From the NCBI GenBank assembly GCA_964036045.1, contig OZ038378.1, forward strand, positions 143,526,910 to 143,590,909: a stretch of 64,000 bases of DNA. Reading direction: 5' to 3'. The position numbers and the translations under genes were made by a program. The notes beneath the pieces are model-generated. The model saw only the letters and a program-made list of their open reading frames with translations, was not told the origin of the DNA and did not search any database. This stretch comes from Eutreptiella sp. 'Long Island Sound 2002'. Taxonomy: Eukaryota > Euglenozoa > Euglenophyceae > Eutreptiales > Eutreptiaceae. This document shows, one piece after another, positions 31,439-44,095 of the stretch (position 1 is the first letter of the stretch; every line of letters begins with the position of its first letter).

Positions 31439-32011
31439 TCAGGCGCTTGTATGCCCAATAGTATGTCCTCTGGAACCGGAGACCCTCCAAGCCTTGTCAA
31501 ACCCTGGGGCCTCCACCATTGACTTCACCGCCACGTTGAACCCGGCAGACAAGAGCGTGTCGACGCAGGTCCATATCGAGGTGTCTTGGTGCATTTGCGG
31601 GGGCTCTCCAGCGGACAACTCATGTTCAAACAAACTGGGCAGTAAAGGGTCTGTGCACCACGCACAGACCACACCACGCAGGGATTTTTTGTAGACGGGC
31701 CAATACAGAACAATGACGTTCTCTGGCGACAGTGCCTCAACAAGGCCAGACACAGACAAAAACTCTGCTGTGGCTCATATCCCAGCCAAATGTGGGCAGG
31801 ACGAGTCAGGCAAAACCCGGTGCCTGAGGTACTCCAAAACATACTCAAAGTACTGCAGGTCAACGTCCACAAATAGCTCTGCAGATTGTGATACAGCAAA
31901 TGCGTCCGACAACAGCCCTGTGAAGAACGTATCAGGCACGGACAGCAGCGTCTGCTTGGCAACGTTGAAGCACTTGCCCCCCACATTCAAAGCTATAATG
32001 TCAGACATCAT
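31439..32011 (-). pseudogene. KCTD-type BTB (T1) domain protein, with in-frame TGA
   Basis: From an ATG pair at 32011 the minus strand reads SDIIALNVGGKCFNVAKQTL, then PDTFFTGLL, ELFVDVDLQYFEYVLEYLRH and LPDSS. This is the full order of a BTB/T1 domain as in KCTD proteins (LNVGG, S/P-D-T-F-F, D-x-D-x2-F-x2-VL-x-YLR). Such domains form tetramers or pentamers and often act as cullin-3 adaptors. An in-frame TGA interrupts the frame at 31775-31777, after which the same frame runs on for about 106 more residues to 31439. The stop suggests a pseudogene, or an unrecognised splice site, since TGA also ends other genes here. Confidence 0.65.
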
Positions 32012-33608
32012 GTGCAGGGCACTGCAACGAATAGTGCAGAAAAAGAACGTGATCTGTGACACGGTGCAAGACAAGAGAGTGAACCAGGACCATGCAATAC
32101 AACTTTGTGCCGACGAATGGAGGGTACACGCGTGACAAGGTAACCAAGTATTCATGGGCAACTTCACCATAAGCAGGGTTGTGGAATATGAAACTTTGCA
32201 TTGTAACAAAGGTACATGCAACGCTGACCAAATATTCAGCACGCTCCACCAGCACAAGTGAAAAGTAGGTTCTAAAAATAGTCTTGTAAGCTGGCTCAAT
32301 GTTCAGTCGTCATGCACCAGTGTCACCGTAACAAGTGGAAATATGGTTGTGTAATCCAGAAACCGACTAAATTTTCGGTCAGCTTCCATAGTAAGGCAAA
32401 AAAAAAAGAATGGAACTACACGGTGCCCACAACTTGACTGAATGTTAAGTCATTTTCACCAACAATGGTAGGAACAGAGTGTTGCAGAATGAAACTTTGC
32501 TTTGCAACATATACACATGACAGGCTAACAAAATATTCAATCAGGTGCACCATAGTAAATGAAAATGTAGTTGTACACATTCAGGAGCTCCCTAACAAAG
32601 AACACCGTCCTTTGCCCCTGCATGTCATGTCCAAAGGCAATTTGTTGGACGATCTACCACGTTACCTCCTTCTCCAACATTTGAATATGGAATCTTTGGG
32701 GTTTCACCCATTTTCACCTATGCTGGGCTTTTTATTACCTATTTTTCCCTCTATGCATCAGAACCCACGATACTCATGCACCTCAGAGCCTGGCAGTCCT
32801 TGTACATAGATTCTTTGCGCTTGTGCGCGTGTGGGCTCACTGGCCAGGATGCAGTAGAATGAACCTTTTTGTAAAGAGGAAGTGCCCCCCCCCCCCGACC
32901 CTTCCCCCCTCCGGCCCCCCTTCTTCTAAGGATAGTCTGAAGCTGACTTTGCCCAGGAGGGCGTTGAACAGAGTTCAGTGTTGCCTTTGCAATGGTGCAC
33001 TCATTGAACAAGAGGAAAATATGGTTAAGATATGAGGTTCTGTACGTTGCTGTGTGCCATATTGCCTACTGCTCGATACATATGCCTTCGACTCTAGCTA
33101 AAATTCTCTCTCTGCCTCATGCCCAACGCACACCTGGGGTAGTCCGAGTTTCAACTCCGGGGTGGGAGGGTCAATAGAGCCCCTGAAAACTGGTGGGGGG
33201 GGGAGGCGTCTGGGAAAAGGGCTCCATTGACAGAGACCACTATTTCCAATTGGGCCAAAGGCGCCAAGAGAGGGTTTTTGTCAACGGTTGCCAACCACAA
33301 ATCCTCCCTCCCTCTCTTCCTCCCTCCCGCAGAGGCAGAGGCAGAGGCAGAGGCATGTAGAAGAAGTGATAGACAAATATGTACACTACCATGTGTATCA
33401 TAGTTGACTGAACACTGCCGACTGACTTTGTGGTGTGGTTTGTCAATGCGGTGCATGTTGCCTCTGTTCCCTACTGCATTGCACGATTCAGAGGCCTTCA
33501 TGTACCATGTCACAAATGACGCAGATTGTGTTGGAGCAGCACCTAGGCTTCCACTCTCCTCACCACAGGTTCACATGTGACACGTGTTGGCTGTCAGAAA
33601 TCTCACAG
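32012..33608. other. Unassigned region with a diverged duplicated segment
   Basis: Segments 32150-32280 and 32455-32580 are distant copies of each other (GAAACTTTGC and AAATATTCA blocks at matching spacing). Their minus-strand translations both contain EY-x-VS-x2-C and QSFI. A C tract lies at 32887-32898 and a GCAGAG hexamer repeat near 33331-33354. No complete gene. Confidence 0.4.
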
Positions 33609-33712
33609 CTGTCCAAATTCTGATAGCGCTGTCCAAATTCTAATAGCGCTGTCCAAATTCTGATAGCGCTGTCCAAATTCTGATAGCGCTGTCCCAATTC
33701 TGATAGCGCTGT
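33609..33712 (+). repeat. 20-bp minisatellite
   Basis: About five copies of CTGTCCAAATTCTGATAGCG with single-base variants, followed by G and C tracts to 33788. Confidence 0.95.
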
Positions 33713-33994
33713 CCCCCGGGGGGGCGGCCGGGCCCGGTCCTTGTATGCGACACCCCCCAGCCCCCCCCCCCCTCCCCCCCCCCCCCCGGGTTTTGAAAGA
33801 TAGTGGTGCCGGGTCGGCCACCAACAAGTGTCCCTAGAGAAAACTGTCCGGCGCCAAAGGCGCCAATTTTTTTTTTCATACTATGTGTTTATACTCAAAA
33901 TGCTCAAAATTTTGTAGAGAATTCATATTTGTGTTAAAACAACAAGAAAAAAATTTTGATCTGAAGGAGGGCTACAGGAGGGCTGCAGGCCCTA

Positions 33995-34975
33995 ACAGCA
34001 ACCCTAGCCCTAACCCTAATCAAGACTGAATATTGGGACCGAGCTGGTGGGGGAGGGAACACTAGCTATGACTGGTGAGGGACATCAAGAATGATTCACA
34101 CATTGATGGCTCTTAACAAAGTGAAATCAGCTTGCAAGTGAACCCCATCACCACGAGGCCCACTTTCAAGGCTTTTTAGGACTCCAGAGGGGCCAAAATG
34201 CCCCAAAATGGGCTCAAAATGGGCTCATTTCACCCGCTTGTGCACCCCAAATGGTCTAGGATGAGTTTTGCAAAAATTTCACCCATTTTTGGTCCCAAAA
34301 CAGCCCATTTTCAAGGCATTTTGGGATTTTCGGAGGACCAAAATGGGCCACCACAAGCTCAAAACGGTCCAAAAACACTAGTTTTAGCGGCACACATGGT
34401 CTAGGGTCATTTTTGAGAAAAGTCATCTTTTTGCCCCTACTGGACCCTGTTGACCCATTTGGGCACCCACCTGTTTGGGCTTGAGCTTGCAGCTTGCCGC
34501 AGCCTAGTGGGCCTAGGTATTGGGGTCTAGGCGTCCGTTTGGGCAATTCTGAGGGTGGAAACCACAAAACGTGGGGGGTTGCGGGTGGAGTAGGTGCCCT
34601 CGGAATCGCATTTTGAGCCATGTAGCCAAAGATATGGCCTATTCTTGGTTTGTGGCTGTCGGCATTTGGAGCTTCTGGGGGCCTTTTTGGGCCGTTTCTG
34701 GGACATATCATGGAGTTAGAGGGCCGCAAAGAGCTCGTTGACACGGGGACGTCAAGCCGCATGTGGAGTGTACCCACCGTTTCCCTTGGTTTGGCCGCTT
34801 TGAATGTGTTCCAGGGCATTTTTGGCCCCAAAATGGCTGTTTTTGGCCCTAAAAGTGCAGTTTTTGAAGTTGAGGTCTGCCACTTGCGAATCCCGTTCCC
34901 GGCCGCCACCATTGAGTTTCTTGCTCAAACTTTGTGTGATTGTACTTCACACCCATAGGTATCATCCACCAAAAT
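33995..34975 (+). repeat. Diverged copy of the 1.15-kb subtelomere-like unit
   Basis: Shares the CCCTAACCCTAATCAAGAC junction, GGGACCGAGCTGGTGGGGGA, CACATTGATGGCTCTT and the CACTTTCAAGGC, GGCTTGAGCTTGCAGC and GTACTTCACACCCATAGG blocks with the array at 58975-64000, in the same order and orientation. It marks the left edge of the satellite domain. Confidence 0.9.
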
Positions 34976-34977
34976 CA

Positions 34978-35427
34978 CCTCGAAGAGGGTTGTTAGATCA
35001 AGCGCAGGTGCGTACGCCATATACCCCCCTTTTTTGGGGTCATTCGCGTTCAATACCCCAAGGTATGGTACCGGATGTCCAACCCCTTGTAAAATCATCA
35101 TTTTAGGAGAGAAAATGATCCCCCAATGAATTTTTCGTTTTTGACCCCTTTACCCCCCCGTACCCCTTTTTGGGGGGTGGGGGGGTGTCGGGGGGGGGGG
35201 GGGGGGTCAAAACTTCTTTGCGTATTCTGGGTGCTGTGTGTGGATTTGGACCCAGGTCCCGGGCAACTTTTTTCTTGTACATGGACCCCCTAACCCATGG
35301 CGGGGGTCCCGGGTCCGAACTCCAGGTACCCCCGGTCGCCCCCCCCTATGGGCCCTTGCTAGTGAGGACTTAGCCGTTTTCACGCTGGATAAGGCTGTTT
35401 AGTGACACCTGCAAGATTTCCAAAAAT
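34978..35427 (+). repeat. Diverged beta module and spacer
   Basis: Contains GAGGGTTGTTAGATCAAGCG, the ATACCCCCCTTTTTTGGGG region and a G tract (about 35167-35206), recognisable as an old version of the beta module, then unique spacer. Confidence 0.6.
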
Positions 35428-36040
35428 CACCTCGCAGAGGTTGTTAGATCAAAGCCAGGCAGGCGTATATAGGGGAAAACGCCACATACCCCCCCATTTC
35501 GGCCATTTTGGGGCTATTCGCGTACCCTACCCCAAGGGGTTGAATTGTTAGTTTAACCCCTTGTAAAATCATTATTTTGTCCAATAAACGCATCCCCCAA
35601 TGAGTTTTTGGTCCGGACCCCCCCAGACCCCCCCCACTTGAAACCCACTTTTTTCAGGTTTTGAGGGAGGGGGGGGGGGGGGGGGGGGTGGGGGGGGGGA
35701 TGGGGGGGGGTCAAAAAATGACCCCCCCTTTTTTTGGGTCGAAAATCATGAATCTTTTGGTTTTTTTTCGATTTTGAGCCGAAAAAGTTTTTCCGGCTCC
35801 CGACTCTATGGGGTTTGTATGGGGCGGAGTGGGACGAGCGCTTATGCAGTTTATGCACTTTTCAGCCATTTTTGCTATGTTCGTCGACCTCGGTGACCCT
35901 GTGGTACCTACTCTGAGGGGTGCAAGTGGGGATGTTGTGACAGTATATGCCTACTAGGATACGGAAGGACGTTTTTTGCAGTCTCTAGCCTTGCCTGGGG
36001 CCGTCCACAACCCGTGCCAAAGACGCGAAATGAGTGTTTC
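35428..36040 (+). repeat. Beta satellite module 1
   Basis: About 0.61 kb starting CACCTCGCAGAGGTTGTTAG. It contains AAACGCCACATACCCCCC, a G tract, a GGGGTCAAAAAATGACCCC hairpin and GGAGTGGGACGAGCGC, and ends near GACGCGAAATGA. Related modules start at 37999, 41673, 43460, 45480, 54582 (truncated by the gap) and 56158. Confidence 0.9.
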
Positions 36041-37600
36041 CACCAATAATGGCTTAGTGAATGGGCCAGTACACAACCTGCTTATGCAGTTTTTCACCCC
36101 AGGCAGCTCAAAAATCGAAGTTTTCGAAACTTGTTTGTTTGATATTGTGACCACCCAAAATGACATTTCAAGCTATGCAAAGCATGTTTTAGGCCGTATT
36201 TACGTGTTTTTCACCCTATTTGGGTGTTAGGTCCGGGGGGGGGGGGTCTCCCAAGGGATTGGTACACAACCTGCTGATGCAGTTTTTCACCCCGGACAGC
36301 TCAAAAATGGAAGTTTCCGAAACTTGTTTTTTTGATATTGTGACCACACAATATGACCATCCAAGGTATGTAAAGCATGTTTTAGGCCGTATTTACGTGT
36401 TTTTCACCCGATATGGGTATTAGGTCCGGGGGGGGGGGGGGGGGGTCTCCCAAGGGATTGGTACACAACCTGCTTATGCAGTTTTTCACCCCGGACAGCT
36501 CAAAAATGGAAGTTTCCGAAACTTGTTTTTTTGATATTGTGACCACACAATATGACCATCCAAGGTATGTAAAGCATGTTTTAGGCCGTATTTACGTGTT
36601 TTTCACCCGATATGGGTATTAGGTCCGGAGGGGGGGGGGGGGTCTCCCAAGGGATTGGTACACAACCTGCTTATGCAGTTTTTCACCCCGGACAGCTCAA
36701 AAATGGAAGTTTCCGAAACTTGTTTTTTTGATATTGTGACCACACAATATGACCATCCAAGGTATGTAAAGCATGTTTTAGGCCGTATTTACGTGTTTTT
36801 CACCCGATATGGGTATTAGGTCCGGGGGGGGGGGGGGTCTCCCAAGGGATTGGTACACAACCTGCTTATGCAGTTTTTCACCCCGGACAGCTCAAAAATG
36901 GAAGTTTCCGAAACTTATTTTTTTGATATTGTGACCACACAATATGACCATCCAAGGTATGTAAAGCATGTTTTAGGCCGTATTTACGTGTTTTTCACCC
37001 GATATGGGTATTAGGTCCGGAGGGGGGGGGGGTCTCCCAAGGGATTGGTACACAACCTGCTAATGCAGTTTTTCACCCCGGACAGCTCAAAAATCGAAGT
37101 TTTCGAAACTTGTTTTTTTGATATTGTGACCACACAATATGACCATCCAAGGTATGTAAAGCATGTTTTAGGCCGTATTTACGTGTTTTTCACCCGATAT
37201 GGGTATTAGGTCCGGGGGGGGGGGGGGGGTCTCCCAAGGGATTGGTACACAACCTGCTTATGCAGTTTTTCACCCCCGACAGCTCAAAAATCGAAGTTTT
37301 TGAAACTTGTTTTTTTGATATTGTGACCACACAATATGACCATCCAAGGTATGTAAAGCATGTTTTAGGCCGTATTTACGTGTTTTTCACCCGATTTGGG
37401 TATTAGGTCCGGGGGGGGGGGTCTCCCAAGGGGACGGGTGCACAACCTGCTTATGCAATTTTTCACCCCGGACAGCTCAAAAATCGAAGTTTTTGAAACT
37501 TGTTTTTTTGATATTGTGACCACACAATATGACCATCCAAGATATGTAAAGCATGTTTTAGCCCGCATCTATGTAGTTTTTACCCTATTTTGGGTGTGTG
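36041..37600 (+). repeat. Alpha satellite block 1 (about 195-bp monomers)
   Basis: About eight head-to-tail monomers. Each has ACACAACCTGCTTATGCAG, CAGCTCAAAAATGGAAGTTT, TTTTTTTGATATTGTGACCA, AAAGCATGTTTTAGGCCGTA and TTTACGTGTTTTTCACCC, then TAGGTCC and a variable G tract. Several monomers here are nearly identical. Confidence 0.95.
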
Positions 37601-37998
37601 TTGCTTGGGGTAGATTCTCTGCGAGGTGGACTTGCCGAAGGCAATAGAATTCGACTTTTTCGGAAACCCTGCTGTCGCCCCTGGGATGGGTTTGGGTGAT
37701 GATTTAGTGACAATACAGGTACTTGAGCACCCATGGGGACCCACGTAGTGGCCGCCAAGCCCATATAGCCCTAGCCATGGCCCCTCCAAAAGCCCCGAAA
37801 TTGCCGTTGTGTAGGCTGGTTAGTGACACCTGCAAGATTTCCGAAAATTCGCCTTTTCCGAAACCCTTCTGTTGCCCCTGGGATGGGTTTGGGTGATGAT
37901 TTAGTGACAATACGGGTACTTGAGCACCCAGGGGGACCCACGTTGTGGCCGCTGGGCCTATGTAGCCCGTGCCACGGGCCCCCCAAAAGCTTCAAAAT
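37600..37998 (+). repeat. Junction segment with a 197-bp internal duplication
   Basis: Starts with the junction block GATTCTCTGCGAGGTGGACT, then two copies (from about 37664 and 37861) of a segment containing CCCTGGGATGGGTTTGGGTG and TGAGCACCCA. This duplication is not seen in the other junctions. Confidence 0.8.
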
Positions 37999-38645
37999 CA
38001 CCTCGCAGAGGTTGTTAGATCAAAGCCAGGCAGGCGTATATAGGGGAAAATGCCACATACCCCCCCATTTTGGCCTTTTTGGGCCTATTCGCGTACCCTA
38101 CCCCAAGGGGTTGAATTGTTAGTTTAACCCCTTGTAAAATCATTATTTTGTCCAATAAACGCATCCCCAATGAGTTTTTGGTCCGGACCCCCCTAGACCC
38201 CCCCCACTTGAAACCCACTTTTTTGAGGTTTTCAAGGAGGGGGGGGGGGGGTGGGGGTGGGGGTGGGGGGGGGTGGGGGGGGGGGGTCAAAAAATGACCC
38301 CCCCTTTTTTTGGGTCGAAAATCATGAATCTTTTGGTTTTTTTCGATTTTGAGCCGAAAAAGTGTTTCCGGGTCCCGACTCCATAGGGTTTGTATGGGGC
38401 GGAGTGGGACGAGCGCTCATGCAGTTTATGCACTTTTTCAGCCATTTTTGCTATGTTGGCGGTTTTGGCGACCTCGGTGACCCCGTGGTACCCACTCTGA
38501 GGGATGTGAGTGGGGATGTTGTGACAGTATATGCCTACTAGGATACGGAAGGACGTTTTTTGCAGTCTCTAGCTTTGCTTAGGGCCGTTCACAACCCGTC
38601 CCAAAGACGCGAAATGACTGTTTCCAACAATAATGGCCTCCTGAA
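37999..38645 (+). repeat. Beta satellite module 2
   Basis: Same structure as the module at 35428-36040. Confidence 0.9.
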
Positions 38646-41540
38646 TGGGCCGGGACACACACAACCTGCTTATGCAGTTTTTCACCCCGGACAGCTCAAA
38701 CATCGAAGTTTCCGAAACTTGTTTTTTTTGATATTGTGACCACACAATATGACCATCCAAGGTATGTAAAGCATGTTTTAGGCCGTATTTACGTGTTTTT
38801 CACCCGATATGGGTATTAGGTCCGGGGGGGGGGGGGGGGGTCTCCCAAGGGATTGGTACACAACCTGCTTATGCAGTTTTTCACCCCCGACAGCTCAAAA
38901 ATCGAAGTTTCCGAAACTTGTTTTTTTGATATTGTGACCACACAATATGACCATCCAAGGTATGTAAAGCATGTTTTAGGCCGTATTTACGTGTTTTTCA
39001 CCCTTTTTGGGAATCAGGTCCGGGGGGGGGGCTCCTAGGGGATTGGTACACAACCTGCTTATGCAGTTTTTCACCCCGGACAGCTCAAAAATCGAAGTTT
39101 TTGAAACTTGTTTTTGTGATATTGTGATCACCTAAAATGACCATCCAAGGTATGTAAAGCATGTTTTAGGCCGTATTTACGTGTTTTTCACCCGATATGG
39201 GTATTAGGTCCGGGGGGGGGGGGGGGGGGGTCTCCCAAGGGATTGGTACACAACCTGCTTATGCAGTTTTTCACCCCCGACAGCTCAAAAATCGAAGTTT
39301 CCGAAACTTGTTTTTTTGATATTGTGACCACACAATATGACCATCCAAGGTATGTAAAGCATGTTTTAGGCCGTATTTACGTGTTTTTCACCCTTTTTGG
39401 GAATCAGGTCCGGGGGGGGGCTCCTAGGGGATTGGTACACAACCTGCTTATGCAGTTTTTCACCCCGGACAGCTCAAAAATCGAAGTTTTTGAAACTTGT
39501 TTTTGTGATATTGTGATCACCTAAAATGACCATCCAAGGTATGTAAAGCATGTTTTAGGCCGTATTTACGTGTTTTTCACCCCATTTGGGTATTAGGTCC
39601 AGGGGGGGGGGTCTCCCAAGGGATTGGTACACAACTTGCTAGTGCAGTTTTTCACCCTGGGCAGCTCAAAAATCGAAGTTTTTGAAACTTGTTTTTTTGA
39701 TATTGTGACCACCTAAAATGATCATCCAAGGTATGTAAAGCATGTTTTAGGCCGTATTTACGTGTTTTTCACCCTTTTTGGGTGTTAGGTCGGGGGGGGG
39801 GGGGCTCCCAAGGGACGGGTGCACAACCTGCTTATGCAGTTTGTCACCCTGGGCAGCTCAAAAATGGAAGTTTTCGAAACATATTTTTTTGATATTGTGA
39901 CTACCCAAAATGACCATCCAAGCTATGTAAAGCATGTTTTAGGCCGTATTTACGTGTTTTTCACCCTATTTGGGTATCAAGTCGGGGGGGGGGGGGTCTC
40001 CCAAGGGACGGGTGCACAACCTGCTTATGCAGTTTTTCACCCCGGACAGCTCAAAAATGGAAGTTTTTGAAACTTGTTTTTGTGATATTGTGATCACCTA
40101 AAATGACCATCCAAGGTATGTAAAGCATGTTTTAGGCCGTATTTACGTGTTTTTCACCCGATTTGGGTATTAGGTCCAAGGGGGGGGGGGGTCTCCCAAG
40201 GGACGGGTACACAACCTGCTGATGCAGTTTGTCACCCTGGGCAGCTCAAAAATCGAAGTTTTCGAAACTTGTTTTTTTGATATTGTGACCACCCAAAATG
40301 ACATTTCAAACTATGTAAAGCATGTTTTAGGCCGTATTTACGTGTTTTTCACCCTATTTGGGTGTTAGGTCCGGGGGGGGGGGGGGGGTCTCCCAAGGGA
40401 CGGGTGCACAACCTGCTTATGCAGTTTTCACCCCGGGCAGCTCAAAAATGGAAGTATTCGAAACATATTTTTTTGATATTGTGACCACCCAAAATGACCA
40501 TCCAAGCTATGGAAAGCATGTTTTAGGCCGTATTTACGTGTTTTTCACCCTATTTGGGTATCAGGTCGGGGGGGGGGGGGGTCTCCCAAGGGACGGGTGC
40601 ACAACCTGCTTATGCAGTTTTTCACCCCGGACAGCTCAAAAATGGAAGTTTTTGAAACTTGTTTTTGTGATATTGTGATCACCTAAAATGACCATCCAAG
40701 GTATGTAAAGCATGTTTTAGGCCGTATTTACGTGTTTTTCACCCGATTTGGGTATTAGGTCCAAGGGGGGGGGGGGTCTCCCAAGGGACGGGTGCACAAC
40801 CTGCTTATGCAGTTTGTCACCCTGGGCAGCTCAAAAATCGAAGTTTTCGAAACTTGTTTTTTTGATATTGTGACCACCCAAAATGACATTTCAAACTATG
40901 CAAAGCATGTTTTAGGCCGTATTTACGTGTTTTTCACCCTATTTGGGTGTTAGGTCCGGGGGGGGGGGGGGCTCCCAAGGGACGGGTGCACAACCTGCTT
41001 ATGCAGTTTTTCAACCCGGACAGCTCAAAAATCGAAGTTTTCGAAACTTGTTTTTTTGATATTGTGACCACCCAAAATGACCATCCAAGCTATGGAAAGC
41101 ATGTTTTAGGCCGTACTTACGTGTTTTTCACCCTATTTGGGTATCAGGTCGGGGGGGGGGGGTCTCCCAAGGGACGGGTGCACAACCTGCTTATGCAGTT
41201 TTTCACCCCGGGCAGCTCAAAAATGGAAGTTTTTGAAACTTGTTTTTGTGATATTGTGATCACCTAAAATGACCATCCAAGGTGTGTAAAGCATGTTTTA
41301 GGCCGTATTTACGTGTTTTTCACCCGATTTGGGTATTAGGTCCAAGGGGGGGGGGTCTCCCAAGGGATTGGTACACAACCTGCTTATGCAGTTTGTCACC
41401 CTGGGCAGCTCAAAAATTGAAGTTTTCGAAACTTGTTTTTTTGATACCGTGATCACCTAAAATGATCATCCAAGGGTATGTAAAGCATGTTTTAGCCGGT
41501 ATTTATGTAGTTTCCACCCTATTTTGGGTGTGTGTTGCTC
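38646..41540 (+). repeat. Alpha satellite block 2
   Basis: About fifteen monomers. A two-monomer block (38860-39050 and 39245-39430 regions) is repeated almost exactly, showing a local higher-order repeat. G tracts vary from 8 to about 20. Confidence 0.95.
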
Positions 41541-41672
41541 GCGGTAGATTCTCTGCGAGGTGGACTTGCCGAAGGCAATAGAATTGCTGTTTGTAGGTGG
41601 TTCAATGGCATTTGGTGTGAGCACAAACCGCCTAAGCGGTTTTCAACCCTTTACAAGTCAAAAATGGAAAAT
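41541..41672 (+). repeat. Junction segment
   Basis: GATTCTCTGCGAGGTGGACT block followed by a short AAACCGCCTAAGCGGTTT palindrome (41627-41644) before the next beta module. Confidence 0.7.
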
Positions 41673-42295
41673 CACCTCGCAGAGGTTGTTAGATCAAAGC
41701 CAGGCAGGCGTATATAGGGGAAAACGCCACCTACCCCCCATTTTGGCCATTTTGGGGCTATTCGCGTACCCTACCCCAAGGGGTTGAATTGTTAGTTTAA
41801 CCCCTTGTAAAACCATTATTTTGTCCAATAATCGCATCCCCCAATGAGTTTTTGGTCCGGACCCCCCCAGACCCCCCCCACTTGAAACCCACTTTTTTCA
41901 GGTTTTGAGGGAGGGGGGGGGGTGGGGGTGGGGGGGGGGGGTCAAAAAATGACCCCCCTTTTTTGGGTCGAAAATCATGAATCTTTTGGTTTTTTTCGAT
42001 TTTGAGCCGAAAAAGTTTTTCCGGTCCCGACTCTATGGGGTTTGTATGGGGCGGAGTGGGACGAGCGCTAAGGCAGTTTATGCACTTTTCAGCCATTTTT
42101 GCTATGTTCGTCGACCTCGGTGACCCCGTGGTACCCACTCTGAGGGGTGCGAGTGGGGATGTTGTGACAGTATATGCCTACTAGGATACGAAAGGACGTT
42201 TTTGCAGTGTCTAGCCTTGCTTATGGCCGTTCACAACCCGTGCCGAAGACGCGAAATGACTGTTTCCACCAATAATGGCCTAGTGAATGGGGAGG
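41673..42295 (+). repeat. Beta satellite module 3
   Basis: Same structure as 35428-36040, with small indels in the C and G tracts. Confidence 0.9.
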
Positions 42296-43459
42296 TACAC
42301 AACCTGCTAATGCAGTTTTTCACCCTGGGCAGCTCAAAAATCGAAGTTTCGAAACTTGTTTTTTTGATATTGTGACCACCCAAAATGACATTTCAAGCTA
42401 TGCAAAGCATGTTTTAGGCCGTATTTACGTGTTTTTCACCTCATTTGGGTGTTAGGTCCGGGGGGGGGGGGGCTCCCAAGGGACGGGTGCACAACCTGCT
42501 TATGCAGTTTCTCAACCCGGACAGCTCAAAAATCGAAGTTTTCGAAACTTGTTTTTTTGATATTGTGACCACCCAAAATGACATTTCAAGCTATGCAAAG
42601 CATGTTTTAGGCCGTATTTACGTGTTTTTCACCCTATTTGGGTGTTAGGTCCGGGGGGGGGGGGGTCTCCCAAGGGACGGGTGCACAACCTGCTTATGCA
42701 GTTTTTCAACCCGGACAGCTCAAAAATCGAAGTTTTCGAAACTTGTTTTTTTTGATATTGTGACCACCCAAAATGACCATCCAAGCTATGGAAAGCATGT
42801 TTTAGGCCGTATTTACGTGTTTTTCACCCTATTTGGGTATCAGGTCGGGGGGGGGGTCTCCCAAGGGACGGGTGCACAACCTGCTTATGCAGTTTTTCAC
42901 CCCGGACAGCTCAAAAATCGAAGTTTTTGAAACTTGTTTTTGTGATATTGTGATCACCTAAAATGACCATCCAAGGTATGTAAAGCATGTTTTAGGCCGT
43001 ATTTACGTGTTTTTCACCCGATTTGGGTATTAGGTCGGGGGGGGGGGGTCTCCCAAAGGATTGGTACACAACCTGCTGATGCAGTTTGTCACCCTGGGCA
43101 GCTCAAAAATCGAAGTTTTCGAAACTTGTTTTTTTGATACCGTGATCACCTAAAATGATCATCCAAGGTATGTTAAGCATGTTTTAGCCGGTATTTATGT
43201 AGTTTCCACCCTATTTTGGGTGTGTGTTGCTCGCGGTAGATTCTCTGCGAGGTGGACTTGCCGAAGGCAATAGAATTTTTGCAAAACATTTTTTTGATAT
43301 TGTGACCACTTACAATGATGAAATATGCTATGTAAAGCATGTTTTAGCCCCCTTTTATGTGTTTTTCACCCTATTTGGGGGGGGGGGGGGGCTCCCAAGG
43401 GGTCTAGGGCGCAACCTGCTTATGCAGTTTTCCCGCCTCAACAGCTCAAAAATGGAAAT
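42296..43459 (+). repeat. Alpha satellite block 3 and junction
   Basis: About five monomers (to about 43215), then the junction block and a diverged monomer beginning near 43276 with TTTTAGCCCCC in place of TTTTAGGCCG. Confidence 0.9.
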
Positions 43460-44095
43460 CACCTCGCAGAGGTTGTTAGATCAAAGCCAGGCAGGCGTAT
43501 ATATGGGGAAAACGCCACATACCCCCCCATTTTGGCCTTTTTGGGCCTATTCGCGTACCCTACCCCAAGGGGTTGAATTGTTGGTTTAACCCCTTGTAAA
43601 ATCATTATTTTGTCCAATAAACGCATCCCCCAATGAGTTTTTGGTCCGGACCCCCCCAGACCCCCCCCACTTGAAACCCACTTTTTTGAGGTTTTGAGGG
43701 GGGGGGGGGGGGGGTGGGGGTGGGGGGGGGTCCAAAAAATGACCCCCCCCATTTTTTGGGTCGAAAATCATGAATCTTTTGGTTTTTTTGATTTCGAGCC
43801 GAAAAAGTGTTTCCGGGTCCCGACTCCATAGGGTTTGGTATGGGGCGGAGTGGGACGAGCGCTAGTGCAGTTTATGCACTTTTTCAGCCATTTTTGCTAT
43901 GTTGGCGGTTTGGCGACCTCGGTGACCCCGTGGTATCCACTTTGAGGGGTGTGAGTGGGGATGTTGTGACAGTATCTGCCTCCTAGTATACGGAAGGACG
44001 TTTTTTGCAGTGTCTAGCCTTGCTTATGGCCGTTCACAACCCGTGCCAAAAACGCAAAATGGCTCTTTCCACCAATAATGGCTTAGTGAATGGGC
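43460..44095 (+). repeat. Beta satellite module 4
   Basis: Same structure as 35428-36040. Confidence 0.9.

Noticed and set aside
33600-33715. CRISPR-like array
   Set aside because: 20-bp units are directly adjacent without spacers, and the genome is eukaryotic. It is a minisatellite.
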